A DNA stretch of 63,687 nt from MESE01 sp036675035 (GCA_036675035.1 JAKFFO010000125.1:1-63687), one strand, 5' to 3'. Positions 50,790 to 60,643 are shown, counted from the stretch's first letter. Numbers and translations are program-made. The notes: generated from the letters alone by a model not told the origin.

Positions 50790-51920
50790 TCATGCCTGAC
50801 CCTTTACGTCGCTCTGGCGCGGCATGTCGGCGGATAATGCGGCGCGGCACGCTTCGAGCAGGCCGGAGGCGGCGTTGTCGAAGGTGTACTGGTTGACCAG
50901 CGAAAGGCTGCGCTCGGAAAATTTCCGGCACACATCCGGCTGCGTCAACAGAAGCACCGCCCGCTCCGACCACAAGTCGATATCGAGATCGCAGACGAAG
51001 CCGTTCTGCCCATTCAGCACCAGTTCGCCCACTACGCCGGCGTGCGGCGATACGATCACCGGCAAGCCGGCGGCACAGGCTTCATTGGCAACCACGCCCC
51101 ACACGTCGGCCAGCGTGGGAAACAGAAAAATCCGCGCCGACCGGTACAGCGCCGGCAATTCCTGTTGCGTGGCGAATCCGTGAAAATCCACACTCAGAAG
51201 ATCCGGCTGCAATGCCGCAGCTCTCTTGACGCTTTCTTCCTCGCTGCCCGAGCCGACAAACAGGATGCTGGTTTTCCTTTTCATCTTCTTGGCGACATCG
51301 AGCGCGACGTTCAGCGCGAAAAGCGGGCTCTTGCCTTGTTCCATCCGGCCACAAAAAATGAAATCGTACTGCTTGTCCTCCGGCCGCAAGAACGGCGTGA
51401 AAACCGCATTATTAACGCACAGGCAGGATTTGAAGCAGCGCTCGATCGGTATGCCGTAGCTACCGTACAGCCGGTCGCCGCCGATGCTGGCCGAAAGAAA
51501 GGCTGCGGATCTGGCGTAGACGAAGCGGCGTATCGCCTTGTGCACGCCGCTCAATGCCTGCTCCGAAATATCGGTGCCATCGGTCATTGGAATATGCGGA
51601 ATTCCCTTGAACCATGCATATGCAAAAGCGTATAGCGAAGTGGGGTTGAAACCGTCGGTGACGATGACGTCGGGCGCAAAACGGCCGAGCGCCGAAATGA
51701 CATCCGGATTGTTGTGGATATAGCGTCCGTTCACCGTGGTGATCCGTTCCCGAAGGAATACGTGGTCGAACTCCAGCGGCGGCAGATTCCAGTGGCGGTT
51801 CGGTTCGCGTCTGCAGCAGAAAATTACCTGAAAGTCGACATCTGGTGCTCGTCCCACTTTGTTGAAAATCGGAACTCGATACGGTGGCGGTTCATTTGTT
51901 ACAAGTGCGATTCTTGGCAT
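50790..51920 (-). CDS. Glycosyltransferase family 4 protein
   Basis: A 376-residue GT-B transferase starting MPRIALVTNEPPPYRVPIFN. It has the FIFCGRMEQGKSPLFALNVA segment and the donor site DVWGVVANEACAAGLPVIVS, then GVVGELVLNGQNGFVCD. It lies upstream of the deacetylase in one unit and is separated from the next upstream gene by 474 bases. Donor and acceptor are not known. Confidence 0.92.
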   Translation of the reverse strand: MPRIALVTNEPPPYRVPIFNKVGRAPDVDFQVIFCCRREPNRHWNLPPLEFDHVFLRERITTVNGRYIHNNPDVISALGRFAPDVIVTDGFNPTSLYAFAYAWFKGIPHIPMTDGTDISEQALSGVHKAIRRFVYARSAAFLSASIGGDRLYGSYGIPIERCFKSCLCVNNAVFTPFLRPEDKQYDFIFCGRMEQGKSPLFALNVALDVAKKMKRKTSILFVGSGSEEESVKRAAALQPDLLSVDFHGFATQQELPALYRSARIFLFPTLADVWGVVANEACAAGLPVIVSPHAGVVGELVLNGQNGFVCDLDIDLWSERAVLLLTQPDVCRKFSERSLSLVNQYTFDNAASGLLEACRAALSADMPRQSDVKGQA

Positions 51921-52074
51921 TAATTGAACTCACTGTGATTATGGAGAGGACTTGCGACGCATGCCGATTGCTCCGCGAAAAACGTTCATTCGCGTGCAAC
52001 AGGGGCGATCGCGATCCATCGATTGAGTATCCCAAGACATCAAAGGCGATTCGATTGGCCGGGTCTTATTGATC

Positions 52075-52104
52075 CGGCCCGAAAAGGATTGATTTTTCGG
52101 GCCG
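52075..52104. repeat. Perfect 11-base inverted repeat
   Basis: CGGCCCGAAAA at 52075-52085 and TTTTCGGGCCG at 52094-52104 with an 8-base loop. No T-run follows on either strand, so it is not a typical terminator; it could still stall polymerase or protect an mRNA end. Confidence 0.7.
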
Positions 52105-52113
52105 CCATTCTCA

Positions 52114-52134
52114 CCTTCTCCCAGTGGGAGAAGG
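52114..52134. repeat. REP-like dispersed intergenic hairpin
   Basis: CCTTCTCCC (52114-52122), AGT loop, GGGAGAAGG (52126-52134), followed by CCGGAATGAGGGG. The core plus GATGAGGG-type tail resembles a common intergenic element of Burkholderiales and Xanthomonadales. A related but imperfect copy lies at the right edge. Confidence 0.6.
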
Positions 52135-52394
52135 CCGGAATGAGGGGATCGGGTTCTAACTTTTCGTTGCCGATCTATAAGAGGTTTGCGCGGAACACTT
52201 TCCGGATCTGTTGCACGTCGCGTGGGCGCACTGTTGCGTTGCCAATTGTTTTCGTAGATCGTCATTACTTCACCTCGCGCCATGCACCGCAGCTTAACGG
52301 GATCCTGTTCTGCGCACGCCCTTTAGCTCTGAACCTGCTTGATGAATATAGTTTAATGAAATCGGATGCAAACGATTTGCGCCGAAACAATTTT

Positions 52395-53246
52395 TCAGTG
52401 CTGCCGGCGGTACCAGCCAAGCAATCCATCGATCCGGCCAAGCGTTACCGCGCAGCCATGCGCCAGATCGGAACCGATTGCGCCTTTCAGCAATGGCCTC
52501 AGTACCGGCGCCACCAGTCCACGCAGAATTACCCATACGGGCAAGCCGTGTTTTGCATAAAGGGCGCCGGTGCCGCGCGCTCGCTTGCGTGCCGCCAGTC
52601 GCGCCTGCGGATCGGCGGACGGCCGTTGCGGCCCAACCGCATGGTGCACTTCTGCCGCGGGTGCGTACGACAGTACCGCACCGCTGCGCAAAGCGCGCAA
52701 TACCAGATCGTGTTCTTCTGCGGCCCCGAACCACTGGCCGACGCCGAACCGCGAGTCGAAGCCGCCGATGCTGTCGAACAGTTCGCGTTGCAGGAACAAG
52801 GTGATGGAGCTGACCGGCACATCGCGAAATGCGCTCGAACGCTCCCATGTCAGCTTGGACGCCACCACCGGCGGTTCGCCTTGCTCCACCCAGCGCACGA
52901 TCACGCCTTGCGGCGCATCGCTGTGATTGAAACGCGCAGCGACACGTTCAAGAAGCGCGGCGTCGTACCAGCAATCGTCATCGGGAAATCCGATCCACTT
53001 TGCTGTTGCCGCCTCGATGCCGGCATTGCGCGCCGCGGCCAGATTGGGCGGATCATGTTTCAGGTGTTTTACGATAATGCCGAGATTGCGGGCACGCTCG
53101 ACAATCGGCAACAGGCGGTCGTCCGCATTCTGGTCCACTACGATAACTTCGAAGTCGCCAAACGTCTGCGCTGCGAGCGAATCGAACAGCCGATTCAGAT
53201 CCTGGGTGCGGCCGACTGTGGCGAGTACAAGTGAAATGGCTGGCAT
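52395..53246 (-). CDS. Glycosyltransferase family 2 protein
   Basis: A 283-residue GT-A enzyme starting MPAISLVLATVGRTQDLNRL. It shows VIVVDQNADD and the metal-site DDD in KWIGFPDDDCWY, then the aromatic acceptor region. The C-terminus is hydrophobic (VILRGLVAPVLRPLLKG), suggesting membrane association. It follows the next gene in the run by two bases, so the cluster is tightly packed. Confidence 0.92.
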   Translation of the reverse strand: MPAISLVLATVGRTQDLNRLFDSLAAQTFGDFEVIVVDQNADDRLLPIVERARNLGIIVKHLKHDPPNLAAARNAGIEAATAKWIGFPDDDCWYDAALLERVAARFNHSDAPQGVIVRWVEQGEPPVVASKLTWERSSAFRDVPVSSITLFLQRELFDSIGGFDSRFGVGQWFGAAEEHDLVLRALRSGAVLSYAPAAEVHHAVGPQRPSADPQARLAARKRARGTGALYAKHGLPVWVILRGLVAPVLRPLLKGAIGSDLAHGCAVTLGRIDGLLGWYRRQH

Positions 53247-53248
53247 AT

Positions 53249-54004
53249 CTACCTCCCGGTTCCGGCCTGGATGGCACGTTGTCGTCGAACGAAATAGCGC
53301 GCATAGTGCATGGCTTTTTCCAGCGGATGCCGGTCCGCATGCGCGAGCCGGACCATGAAATCCTCTTCCATCGCCGCCAGCCGGTTGCGCGTCGACAGGC
53401 TGCCTTCATGCTCCCGAAAGGCGGCAAGCGGCTCGTCGATCTGCACCGGCTCGCTCAGACATCCGAGCTTCAGCCACAGGTCGTAATCCATTGCATACTT
53501 GAGATTCGTATCGAAAGCGCCGGCGCGCAGCATCAGTTCCCTGCGCACGAACGTGGCCGGATGGGGAATGAAGTTGCCTTTCAGGATGCGCGAGTAACTG
53601 TATCGCGGCGCGACATATCCCTCCGGCTGCAAGGTGCCGTCGATATCCAGCATGGTCCGGCCGAACAGCCAGCCGCGTGCCTTCGGCTCAAGATGTCCGG
53701 CCACTTTCGACAGCACGTCCGGGCGCAAATAATAATCATCCGAGTGAAGGTGCGCGATCACATCGCCGGTAGCAGCGTACAAGCCTTCGTTCATTGCGCG
53801 GCTGATGCCGCCCCGGATATTTTCAATCAGCCGGTAGGGGCGCGGCAGCGCGCGGATTTTTTCCAGGGTACCGTCGGTCGATCCGCCGTCGACAAAAATA
53901 TATTCGACGTGCGGATAGTCCTGCGCCAGCACCGACGCGATTGATTCGTCCAGGTAGGCGGCACTGTTCCAGGTGCAGGTAATGATCGAAAAGCTGAGTG
54001 GCAT
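53249..54004 (-). CDS. Glycosyltransferase family 2 protein
   Basis: A 251-residue GT-A transferase: SIITCTWNSAAYLDESI, YIFVDGGSTDGTLEKI, and HLHSDDYYLRPDVL with the D-D metal site. The C-terminus is basic (YFVRRQRAIQAGTGR). ATG 54004 is chosen; a TTG at 54019 would overlap the previous stop. It lies between two other transferase genes on the same strand. Confidence 0.92.
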   Translation of the reverse strand: MPLSFSIITCTWNSAAYLDESIASVLAQDYPHVEYIFVDGGSTDGTLEKIRALPRPYRLIENIRGGISRAMNEGLYAATGDVIAHLHSDDYYLRPDVLSKVAGHLEPKARGWLFGRTMLDIDGTLQPEGYVAPRYSYSRILKGNFIPHPATFVRRELMLRAGAFDTNLKYAMDYDLWLKLGCLSEPVQIDEPLAAFREHEGSLSTRNRLAAMEEDFMVRLAHADRHPLEKAMHYARYFVRRQRAIQAGTGR

Positions 54005-54015
54005 AGGAGTACCTG

Positions 54016-55245
54016 TCAATTGAGAGGATGGCCCGGGGGTAATTGATATATACGCATCAGCTCCCGGACCGCACGTTCGGCGCCGGCCAGTTCTTCGCGC
54101 GGGAAGCCGTAGTCGGTGTGGCCATTGAAAGACACGAGATCCTGCACCAGTGCCGGCATGTCCGGATGCAGTCTTAACTGGTCGGGCGACGCAGCATAGA
54201 TCGCCAGCTCCGGCGTGCCGCCACGGGCCAGTGCAAAGGTCGGCTTGCCCAGCATCAGGCCCTCAAGCGTGGTCGCACCAAATGATTCTTCGAGAATAGA
54301 AGGCACGACAATCGCATTCGCGGCGGCGGCGATTTTCAGCGTCGTACCAGGTGTGCACCAACCGAGAAAGCGGATCTGGTCGGATTCGAACTCGGCGCGC
54401 AGTTGCGCTTCTTCGCTACCGTCTCCGGCGATCTTTACCCGCATGTCGGATCGCAAATGAGGGGCAAGCTCGCGCAGGAATGCGCCGATTCCCTTGGCCG
54501 GATACAGCTTTGCGGCGATGAAAATATGGAACTCATCCGGCGATACCAGCGGCTTCGCTGCATCGCGCGCACGATGCAGCGTACTGGTATCGACAAAGTT
54601 ATGCACGACGCCGCCCCAATTTCCGGGTCCGGCGGCGCGTGCAAAGTTCCGGCGCAGCATGTCGGACACGAAGACTGTCTTGTGGCGGCGGAAGCTTTCG
54701 GCCACTTCATGCCGGTAGTGTGTTACCGCAGCCGTGGATACGGCTCGCTGTATCAGGTTCGGGTGCTGCACCTTGCAGAATGCACAATCCGACGGGTTGA
54801 TCGAGTTGCATATGTCGCCGTGCCGGAAGCGCACATCGGTCAGGCATTCGCTGCCCTGGTCATGGCGCGTCTGGACGAAATTGACCGTCTGCGGGATGTA
54901 GCGCGCGACATTCGGTACATGGCCGTGGTAATGGATCACGTCGTAATCCGCCGCCCGGCGCAGGATGATCCGCGCGAAATGCCGCGCTACCCAGGTTCGC
55001 CTGACCGGCATGAAGACACCGAATTGCTTCTCCTTCCAGCCCGCGATATGCCCGTTCAATTCGCCGAAAAAGCGGCCGCCGAAATTTCCTTCTTCACCCG
55101 ACACCTCGATCGGATGCTGATTGCCGCCGAGAATATCCACCCGGTGACCGGCCTGCTTCAGTGCGCGTGCAAGATTAAGCGCGTGCTTGGCGAGGCCGCC
55201 CATGCTCGGGTACGGAATATCTTCGCTGACAATGAGTATGCGCAT
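54016..55245 (-). CDS. Glycosyltransferase family 4 protein
   Basis: A 409-residue GT-B enzyme: MRILIVSEDIPYPSMGGLAK and ALNLARALKQAGH at the start, with a Cys-containing segment (CNSINPSDCAFCKVQ) in the middle, then FIAAKLYPAKGIGAFLRE and the EX7E-type donor site EESFGATTLEGLMLGKPTFA. It is 10 bases downstream of the flippase and 11 before the GT2 gene, so it is part of the minus-strand run. Confidence 0.93.
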   Translation of the reverse strand: MRILIVSEDIPYPSMGGLAKHALNLARALKQAGHRVDILGGNQHPIEVSGEEGNFGGRFFGELNGHIAGWKEKQFGVFMPVRRTWVARHFARIILRRAADYDVIHYHGHVPNVARYIPQTVNFVQTRHDQGSECLTDVRFRHGDICNSINPSDCAFCKVQHPNLIQRAVSTAAVTHYRHEVAESFRRHKTVFVSDMLRRNFARAAGPGNWGGVVHNFVDTSTLHRARDAAKPLVSPDEFHIFIAAKLYPAKGIGAFLRELAPHLRSDMRVKIAGDGSEEAQLRAEFESDQIRFLGWCTPGTTLKIAAAANAIVVPSILEESFGATTLEGLMLGKPTFALARGGTPELAIYAASPDQLRLHPDMPALVQDLVSFNGHTDYGFPREELAGAERAVRELMRIYQLPPGHPLN

Positions 55246-55255
55246 GATCTGTCAA

Positions 55256-56749
55256 TCACGAGCGGAAGCGGCGGGCTACCGCAAGCAGCGCCGCACGTTC
55301 ATCCACGCTGACGATGAAAATAATTCCTGCCACCGCAAGTGTCAGCAGCGCGCCGGAAACGATCGCTACTGTGCCGACCAGCCCTTCGGGGATCAGCCAC
55401 TTCAGCGGAAACAGCACGCCGAATATCAAAAGACCGACACTGAAACTGCGTCCAAGGCCTTCACGCAGGGTATCGCCGATCGGAATAGGGACCGTACGCC
55501 CATGTACGAAAAGCAGAAACAGGGCGCTCATCACGACCGAGGCCACCAGATGCGCAATGGCCGCACCGACGATCCCGCCCATCAAGGTGCCGATATATAC
55601 CAGCCCGACTCCGATCAGGCCGCGCGCAAGCGCGAATTTTCCGGTGACGTGCGGATGACCGAGTGCGTCGTTCACCATCGAAGGTATGTTGGTCAACGAG
55701 TCGAACAACAGGCCGATCGTAATCAGCACCAGGATCGGATAACCTTGCGTGACGAATTCGTCGCCGACCCAGCGCCGCAGAAATTCGTCACCGGCCAATA
55801 CGATCACGCCAAGCGCTACCAGGTTGATGTAGGTGATGTAGCGCATCGCGCCGAGATAGATCGGACGCAGGTCCTGAATCCGCTCGGTTGCTGCAATCGC
55901 AGATGCTCTCGGGTAGATGACGCTGGACAGCCGATAGGTCAGTCCGAGGATGCGGCCGGCCAATGTGACCGGCACTGTATAAAAGGTAACCGCGATCGGC
56001 CCGGCCAGCGCGCCGACGATCAGCTTGTCGCCATGCTGGTGCAGCGTGGACGCGAGCTTGCTCAGATAGGCATAGGCGCTGAACGAAGTCAGTGACGAAC
56101 GCACGTCCTTGCGCGGCCAGCAGAATCCCATGCTCAAGTCAAACCGCTGGATCAGCCAGGTCAGGTACAGCACGTTGAGCGCCGAAATCGCCACGCGGGT
56201 CGCAATCACGCCGGAGATTCCCCAGCCGGCGAATGCCGCTGCGACCGATGCGACATTGACCAGGATGCCGAAGAACGCTTCGCTTTGCGCTGAACGATCG
56301 TAGCGTTGCAGCGCCTGCGGCACCGTCAGCAGATAGTTCTGGATTTGCGTCAGCAGGAAGCCGAGCGCACCGATCTTGAACGCGAGGACGGTATCGGTGT
56401 ACACAGCGCTGGACACTTCGAAGAAGCGTTCGACCAGCACGTCCGCTGCAAAATAGATGACGGTCGCGCCGGCCAGCCCGAGTGCGCCGTAAAACATGAT
56501 GCCGAACCAGAATGTCTCGGCAAAGCGCTTGCGGTCGCCCGATGCGTGATACTCCGCCAGATACTTGATCGAGCCCGCACTCAGATTGACGTCCAGTATT
56601 GCGAAATAGCCGATCACCGAGCCGATCAGGGTCACGATGCCGAACCCTTCGACTCCGAGCGCGCCGATCAGCAACGGCAGAGTGACCAGCGCGGCAACTG
56701 CCGGGAGTGCCGATCCGCTCAGGTTCCAGAGAGAATTACGCAGCAGCAT
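55256..56749 (-). CDS. Oligosaccharide flippase (Wzx-type, MOP superfamily)
   Basis: A 497-residue integral membrane protein with about twelve hydrophobic segments (for instance VAALVTLPLLIGALGVEGFG, VITLIGSVIGYFAIL, GVGLVYIGTLMGGIVGAA). It should flip lipid-linked repeat units across the inner membrane. The start MLLRNSLWNLSGSALP is typical of polysaccharide flippases. It overlaps the previous gene by 14 bases, and an upstream open frame has no signature. Confidence 0.9.
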   Translation of the reverse strand: MLLRNSLWNLSGSALPAVAALVTLPLLIGALGVEGFGIVTLIGSVIGYFAILDVNLSAGSIKYLAEYHASGDRKRFAETFWFGIMFYGALGLAGATVIYFAADVLVERFFEVSSAVYTDTVLAFKIGALGFLLTQIQNYLLTVPQALQRYDRSAQSEAFFGILVNVASVAAAFAGWGISGVIATRVAISALNVLYLTWLIQRFDLSMGFCWPRKDVRSSLTSFSAYAYLSKLASTLHQHGDKLIVGALAGPIAVTFYTVPVTLAGRILGLTYRLSSVIYPRASAIAATERIQDLRPIYLGAMRYITYINLVALGVIVLAGDEFLRRWVGDEFVTQGYPILVLITIGLLFDSLTNIPSMVNDALGHPHVTGKFALARGLIGVGLVYIGTLMGGIVGAAIAHLVASVVMSALFLLFVHGRTVPIPIGDTLREGLGRSFSVGLLIFGVLFPLKWLIPEGLVGTVAIVSGALLTLAVAGIIFIVSVDERAALLAVARRFRS

Positions 56750-58130
56750 AGTAAGTCCGAAGCTGAACAGTTTCCTTGCGTGCGGCCACAAATGGCAATG
56801 CCAGCGTCAAGCCGATCATGAGCATGGTTCTGAATTCAATGATCGGGGTACCGATCAGCAAGGTAGGAACCCAGAACAGGAATCCGGCGAATCCGGCGTC
56901 GGAAAGCAGCAGCGCATTTCCGGCGCGATACTTTCTGGTCTTGAAATAATACGAGGTGTAGGCAAATAGCAATCCGACAAAAATGAGCAGGCCGGCTACG
57001 CCGGTTTTCAGCACGATATGGCCGAAGCCGCTATGGACGAAATCGAGCCGGCCGACATGATAGTCAAGAATTTCGCGGTTGCCGCTGTACTCGCCCCACG
57101 ACCCCAGTCCGAACAGCCAGTTGCTGCCGATGCTTTGCGCCGCTGCATACAGTTCGTAGAATCGGCTGTCGGTAATCCGCTTATCCGGGCTGATATCGTA
57201 GGTCAGAGAACTCAGAATGCCGCCGGCCGTATTGAACTGGAGACGCTGCTCGAAAAACACCACGGCAACCACTGACAACATGCCAAGGCCAAGTATCACG
57301 AATTTAAGTCGGTGGCGGCCCGGTAACTGATACAGCAGCAGTGCAAACATCAACGCCAGGCCAAGCAGCGACGAGCGGCGGAACGACAACGCGACCACGG
57401 CCACTTCGAGCGCAAGGAAAAGATACAGCGCAAGCCGCTTGGGCGGTGAAAGCCTGATTTTCGGTGACGTTACCAGCCAGGCGGCACAAAATGCGGCGAG
57501 CGCGGCAACAAAGTTATCGGCAATATCGAAGAAGAATATTTTCATGTCCAGCCCTTCGAAATTCCGATACGGGTTGGCGGAATCTCCCTCGAACAACACA
57601 TAGCGAACCAGCCCGAACACAGCCCTGACCGCAGCCAGCGCGAGAATCGTAAGCAAAAGATTCTGCTGATCTTTTTCACTATTGAAAGCCATGATGACCA
57701 GGTACATGAACACCAGCATGTTCAGTATGTTGATGATGCCGTTGTAGGCGAGGATCAGTTCCAGGTCGACGCCCGACATGAGGCCGAGTACCAGATGCGC
57801 GCATAGCAGAAAAACAAACGCGACAGAATACTTTGCCAGCGGCGCGGCAAGATAGGGCGTATTCGGATTCGCCAGCTTTTTCAGCAACGCGGCAACTCCC
57901 GCAGTCAGCAAGATCAGGTTCAACAATGAAAAATAGAATATGCCGGTGCCGCGTGAATAGATGGTGGTCTCTTCCTGCAATTGTCCCCAGGTGGACGAGG
58001 AAAAAACGAACAGGATGACGATGAATCCGAATACGACCAGTTTTGGTGCTTTGATGGTGAATCCCATAATGACAGGAATCACCATTAACGAGGCCAGGAG
58101 AGTACCGAATGTGCCGATAGGTGTCATCAT
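56736..58130 (-). CDS. O-antigen ligase/Wzy-type polymerase family membrane protein
   Basis: A 464-residue polytopic membrane protein (ten or more hydrophobic segments, such as TLLASLMVIPVIMGFTI and VAVVALSFRRSSLLGLALM). A large periplasmic loop near residues 320-360 contains WLFGLGSWGEYSGNREIL and HSGFGHIVLKTG, matching the Wzy_C/O-antigen ligase pattern with the conserved His-x-x-x-G. It polymerises repeat units or ligates chains; with Wzx and Wzc adjacent, polymerase is favoured. Confidence 0.85.
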   Translation of the reverse strand: MMTPIGTFGTLLASLMVIPVIMGFTIKAPKLVVFGFIVILFVFSSSTWGQLQEETTIYSRGTGIFYFSLLNLILLTAGVAALLKKLANPNTPYLAAPLAKYSVAFVFLLCAHLVLGLMSGVDLELILAYNGIINILNMLVFMYLVIMAFNSEKDQQNLLLTILALAAVRAVFGLVRYVLFEGDSANPYRNFEGLDMKIFFFDIADNFVAALAAFCAAWLVTSPKIRLSPPKRLALYLFLALEVAVVALSFRRSSLLGLALMFALLLYQLPGRHRLKFVILGLGMLSVVAVVFFEQRLQFNTAGGILSSLTYDISPDKRITDSRFYELYAAAQSIGSNWLFGLGSWGEYSGNREILDYHVGRLDFVHSGFGHIVLKTGVAGLLIFVGLLFAYTSYYFKTRKYRAGNALLLSDAGFAGFLFWVPTLLIGTPIIEFRTMLMIGLTLALPFVAARKETVQLRTYYAAA

Positions 58131-58367
58131 GGTGACGTTTACGCTGATAAATGAGTTGCCAGGGAATTGTCGGGATTTGCCAGGTCGATCTGCGCCAGCC
58201 GGTTCGATCTGATCAATTTCCGGTTTTCGGCAGCAGGTCTTTCCGCAAGCCGGCGGTCAACGGTGCTCCTGCTGGAAAACGCCGGCTTGTTATTTTCGCG
58301 AGCAGCAGCGCTCGACATAAAAGCAGCGCTGCCTGCGAGCGCGACCCGTGAGCCGCTGAGCCCTTCG

Positions 58368-59420
58368 TCACTGCAGCGCATGGCGTTTTTCCGTTGTTTC
58401 CGATTCGCTGGGCTCCTGGCCCGATAAAGCCGCATCATCCGGCTGATGCATGCCGTGCTCGGACAAGAAGTGCCGATATGTTTTCGCAATGCCGTCAACC
58501 AGGCGCACTTTCGGCGTCCAGTTCAGTGACAATAATTTGCCGCTATCCATCAGCTTTCGCGGGCTGCCGTCCGGCTTTCCGGTATCGAACTCAAGCCGGC
58601 CGCGATAGCCAACCGTATTTCTGACCAGTTCTGCAACTTCGCGTATTGTGTATTCTTCGCCGGTCCCGACATTGATATGCGACAACGTCGGCGATGTACT
58701 GGCCTGGTAGATCTGGCGGTCCAGTTCCATCACATGGACGCTGGCATCGGCCATGTCGTCGACGTAAAGAAATTCGCGCAGTGGCGCACCGGTTCCCCAG
58801 ATCACTACCTTGTCGGCACCGGCGAGCATTGCCTCATGAAAGCGCCGGATCAATGCCGGCAGCACGTGGCTGTTTTCCCGGTGATAGTTGTCGCCCGGCC
58901 CGTACAGGTTGGTCGGCATGACGCTGCGATAATCGGTGCCGTATTGCCGGTTGTAGCTCTCGCACATCTTGATACCGGCAATCTTCGCGATCGCGTACGG
59001 TTCATTGGTCGGCTCCAGCGTTCCGGTCAATAAATATTCTTCCTTCATCGGTTGCTCGGCCATGCGCGGGTAGATGCATGACGAACCGAGGAACAGCAGC
59101 TTTTGCACACCGCTGCGCCACGCTTCGTGAATTACATTCAGCTCGATCATCAGGTTTTGTTGGATGAACTCGGCCGGATAACTATTGTTGGCATGGATTC
59201 CGCCGACCCGCGCGGCGGCCAGATACACTTCATCGATTTTTTCCGAAGAAAAAAATTGCCGCACCTGTGCCTGATCGGTCAGATCCAGTTCGGCATGCGT
59301 GCGCGTGACGACGTGGTCATACCCGCGCTGTGTCAGCGCACGAACAATCGCCGACCCCACCATGCCGCGGTGGCCGGCGACGAAAATGCGCTTCTGTCGA
59401 GAGGTTGTGATTTGTTGCAT
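58368..59420 (-). CDS. fcl: GDP-L-fucose synthase
   Basis: This SDR epimerase/reductase makes GDP-L-fucose from GDP-4-keto-6-deoxymannose. The NADP motif is GHRGMVGSAI, the active-site Ser is in LFLGSSCIYPRMAEQP, and Y-x-x-x-K is YAIAK in NEPYAIAKIAGIKMCE. The core is followed by an extra hydrophilic tail of about 28 residues. ATG 59420 fixes the standard N-terminus (350 residues); the open frame upstream is a shadow. It follows gmd on the same strand. Confidence 0.95.
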   Translation of the reverse strand: MQQITTSRQKRIFVAGHRGMVGSAIVRALTQRGYDHVVTRTHAELDLTDQAQVRQFFSSEKIDEVYLAAARVGGIHANNSYPAEFIQQNLMIELNVIHEAWRSGVQKLLFLGSSCIYPRMAEQPMKEEYLLTGTLEPTNEPYAIAKIAGIKMCESYNRQYGTDYRSVMPTNLYGPGDNYHRENSHVLPALIRRFHEAMLAGADKVVIWGTGAPLREFLYVDDMADASVHVMELDRQIYQASTSPTLSHINVGTGEEYTIREVAELVRNTVGYRGRLEFDTGKPDGSPRKLMDSGKLLSLNWTPKVRLVDGIAKTYRHFLSEHGMHQPDDAALSGQEPSESETTEKRHALQ

Positions 59421-59476
59421 GGTGATCGGTGCTTTCGAAATGTGCCGCAGGAAGTTGCCGCAATACGCGGCATTGA

Positions 59477-60643
59477 TCATTCGTTGTGCGCGTATGCGAT
59501 AAAGCCGTTTTTCTTGACCAATGCATATTTGCGGGTGGCATCCAGGTCGCATTGCACCATTTCCCGGACCAGCTCTTCGAATGTGGTGCGCGGCTTCCAG
59601 CCCAGCTTTGCATGTGCCTTGCTTGCATCGCCAAGCAATGTTTCGACTTCGGTCGGACGGAAATAACGAGGGTCGACGCGCACGATCACTTGTCCGGGAA
59701 CGGTGCCCTGATGCTGACCCGGATTCACGACGGTAGCGGTTTCTTCCAGGCCTTTTCCATTCCACTCCAGCGTCATGCCCAGCTCCGCGGCGGCGGCGTT
59801 GACGAAGTTGCGCACGCTGTACTGGATACCGGTCGCGATCACGAAGTCTTCCGGCTGCTCCTGCTGCAGCATCATCCATTGCATTTCGACATAGTCGCGT
59901 GCATGGCCCCAGTCGCGCATCGAATCCATGTTCCCGAGGTACAGGCAATCCTGCAGGCCGAGTGCGATACGGGCCAGCGCGCGCGTGATTTTCCGCGTGA
60001 CGAAGGTTTCGCCGCGCAGCGACGATTCGTGATTGAACAGGATACCGTTGCACGCGTACATACCGTACGCTTCACGATAGTTGACGGTGATCCAGTAAGC
60101 GTAAAGCTTCGCGACCGCATAGGGGCTGCGCGGATAGAACGGCGTGGTTTCACGCTGCGGTGTTTCCTGCACCTTGCCGAACAGCTCCGAGGTCGATGCC
60201 TGATAGAAGCGCGTCTTCTTTTCCAGCCCGAGAATGCGGATCGCTTCCAGCACGCGCATCGGGCCGAGTGCATCGGAATTCGCGGTGTATTCCGGCTCTT
60301 CGAACGACACCGCGACATGGCTTTGCGCGGCGAGATTGTAGATTTCGTCCGGCTGGACCTGTTGAATCACGCGGATCAGCGACGAACTGTCGGTCATGTC
60401 GCCATGGTGCAGGATGAAGCGGCGCGGTTCTTCGTGCGGATCCTGATAAAGATGATCGATGCGGCCGGTATTGAGCTGCGACGTGCGGCGCTTGATTCCA
60501 TGCACGATGTAACCCTTGTTGAGAAGCAGCTCGGACAGATAGGCACCGTCCTGGCCGGTGACACCGGTAATCAAAGCCACTTTCGGATTCGGCTCAACGG
60601 AACGGTTGATCAGGTCGCCAGGCACGTGCGGTTCTTTCGTCAT
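59477..60643 (-). CDS. gmd: GDP-mannose 4,6-dehydratase
   Basis: This enzyme converts GDP-mannose to GDP-4-keto-6-deoxymannose. It has GVTGQDGAYLSELLLNKGY, the conserved SSTSELFGKVQETPQ-type block (here ASTSELFGKVQ) and Y-x-x-x-K as YAVAKLYAYW. The 388-residue length is normal with a short N-terminal extension. AAGGA precedes ATG 60643. With fcl 56 bases downstream it supplies GDP-L-fucose, so the polymer probably contains fucose. A promoter is likely in the 346-base gap upstream. Confidence 0.96.
   Translation of the reverse strand: MTKEPHVPGDLINRSVEPNPKVALITGVTGQDGAYLSELLLNKGYIVHGIKRRTSQLNTGRIDHLYQDPHEEPRRFILHHGDMTDSSSLIRVIQQVQPDEIYNLAAQSHVAVSFEEPEYTANSDALGPMRVLEAIRILGLEKKTRFYQASTSELFGKVQETPQRETTPFYPRSPYAVAKLYAYWITVNYREAYGMYACNGILFNHESSLRGETFVTRKITRALARIALGLQDCLYLGNMDSMRDWGHARDYVEMQWMMLQQEQPEDFVIATGIQYSVRNFVNAAAAELGMTLEWNGKGLEETATVVNPGQHQGTVPGQVIVRVDPRYFRPTEVETLLGDASKAHAKLGWKPRTTFEELVREMVQCDLDATRKYALVKKNGFIAYAHNE

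Larger units (their letters stand above)
51921..52394. other. Intergenic region with repeat-type hairpins
   Basis: About 470 bases without a supported gene. It holds two perfect hairpins side by side: CGGCCCGAAAA/TTTTCGGGCCG (52075-52104) and CCTTCTCCC/GGGAGAAGG (52114-52134), the latter followed by a GATGAGG-like tail. The second looks like a dispersed intergenic element of proteobacteria. The region probably carries the promoter for the GT4-deacetylase unit. Confidence 0.5.
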
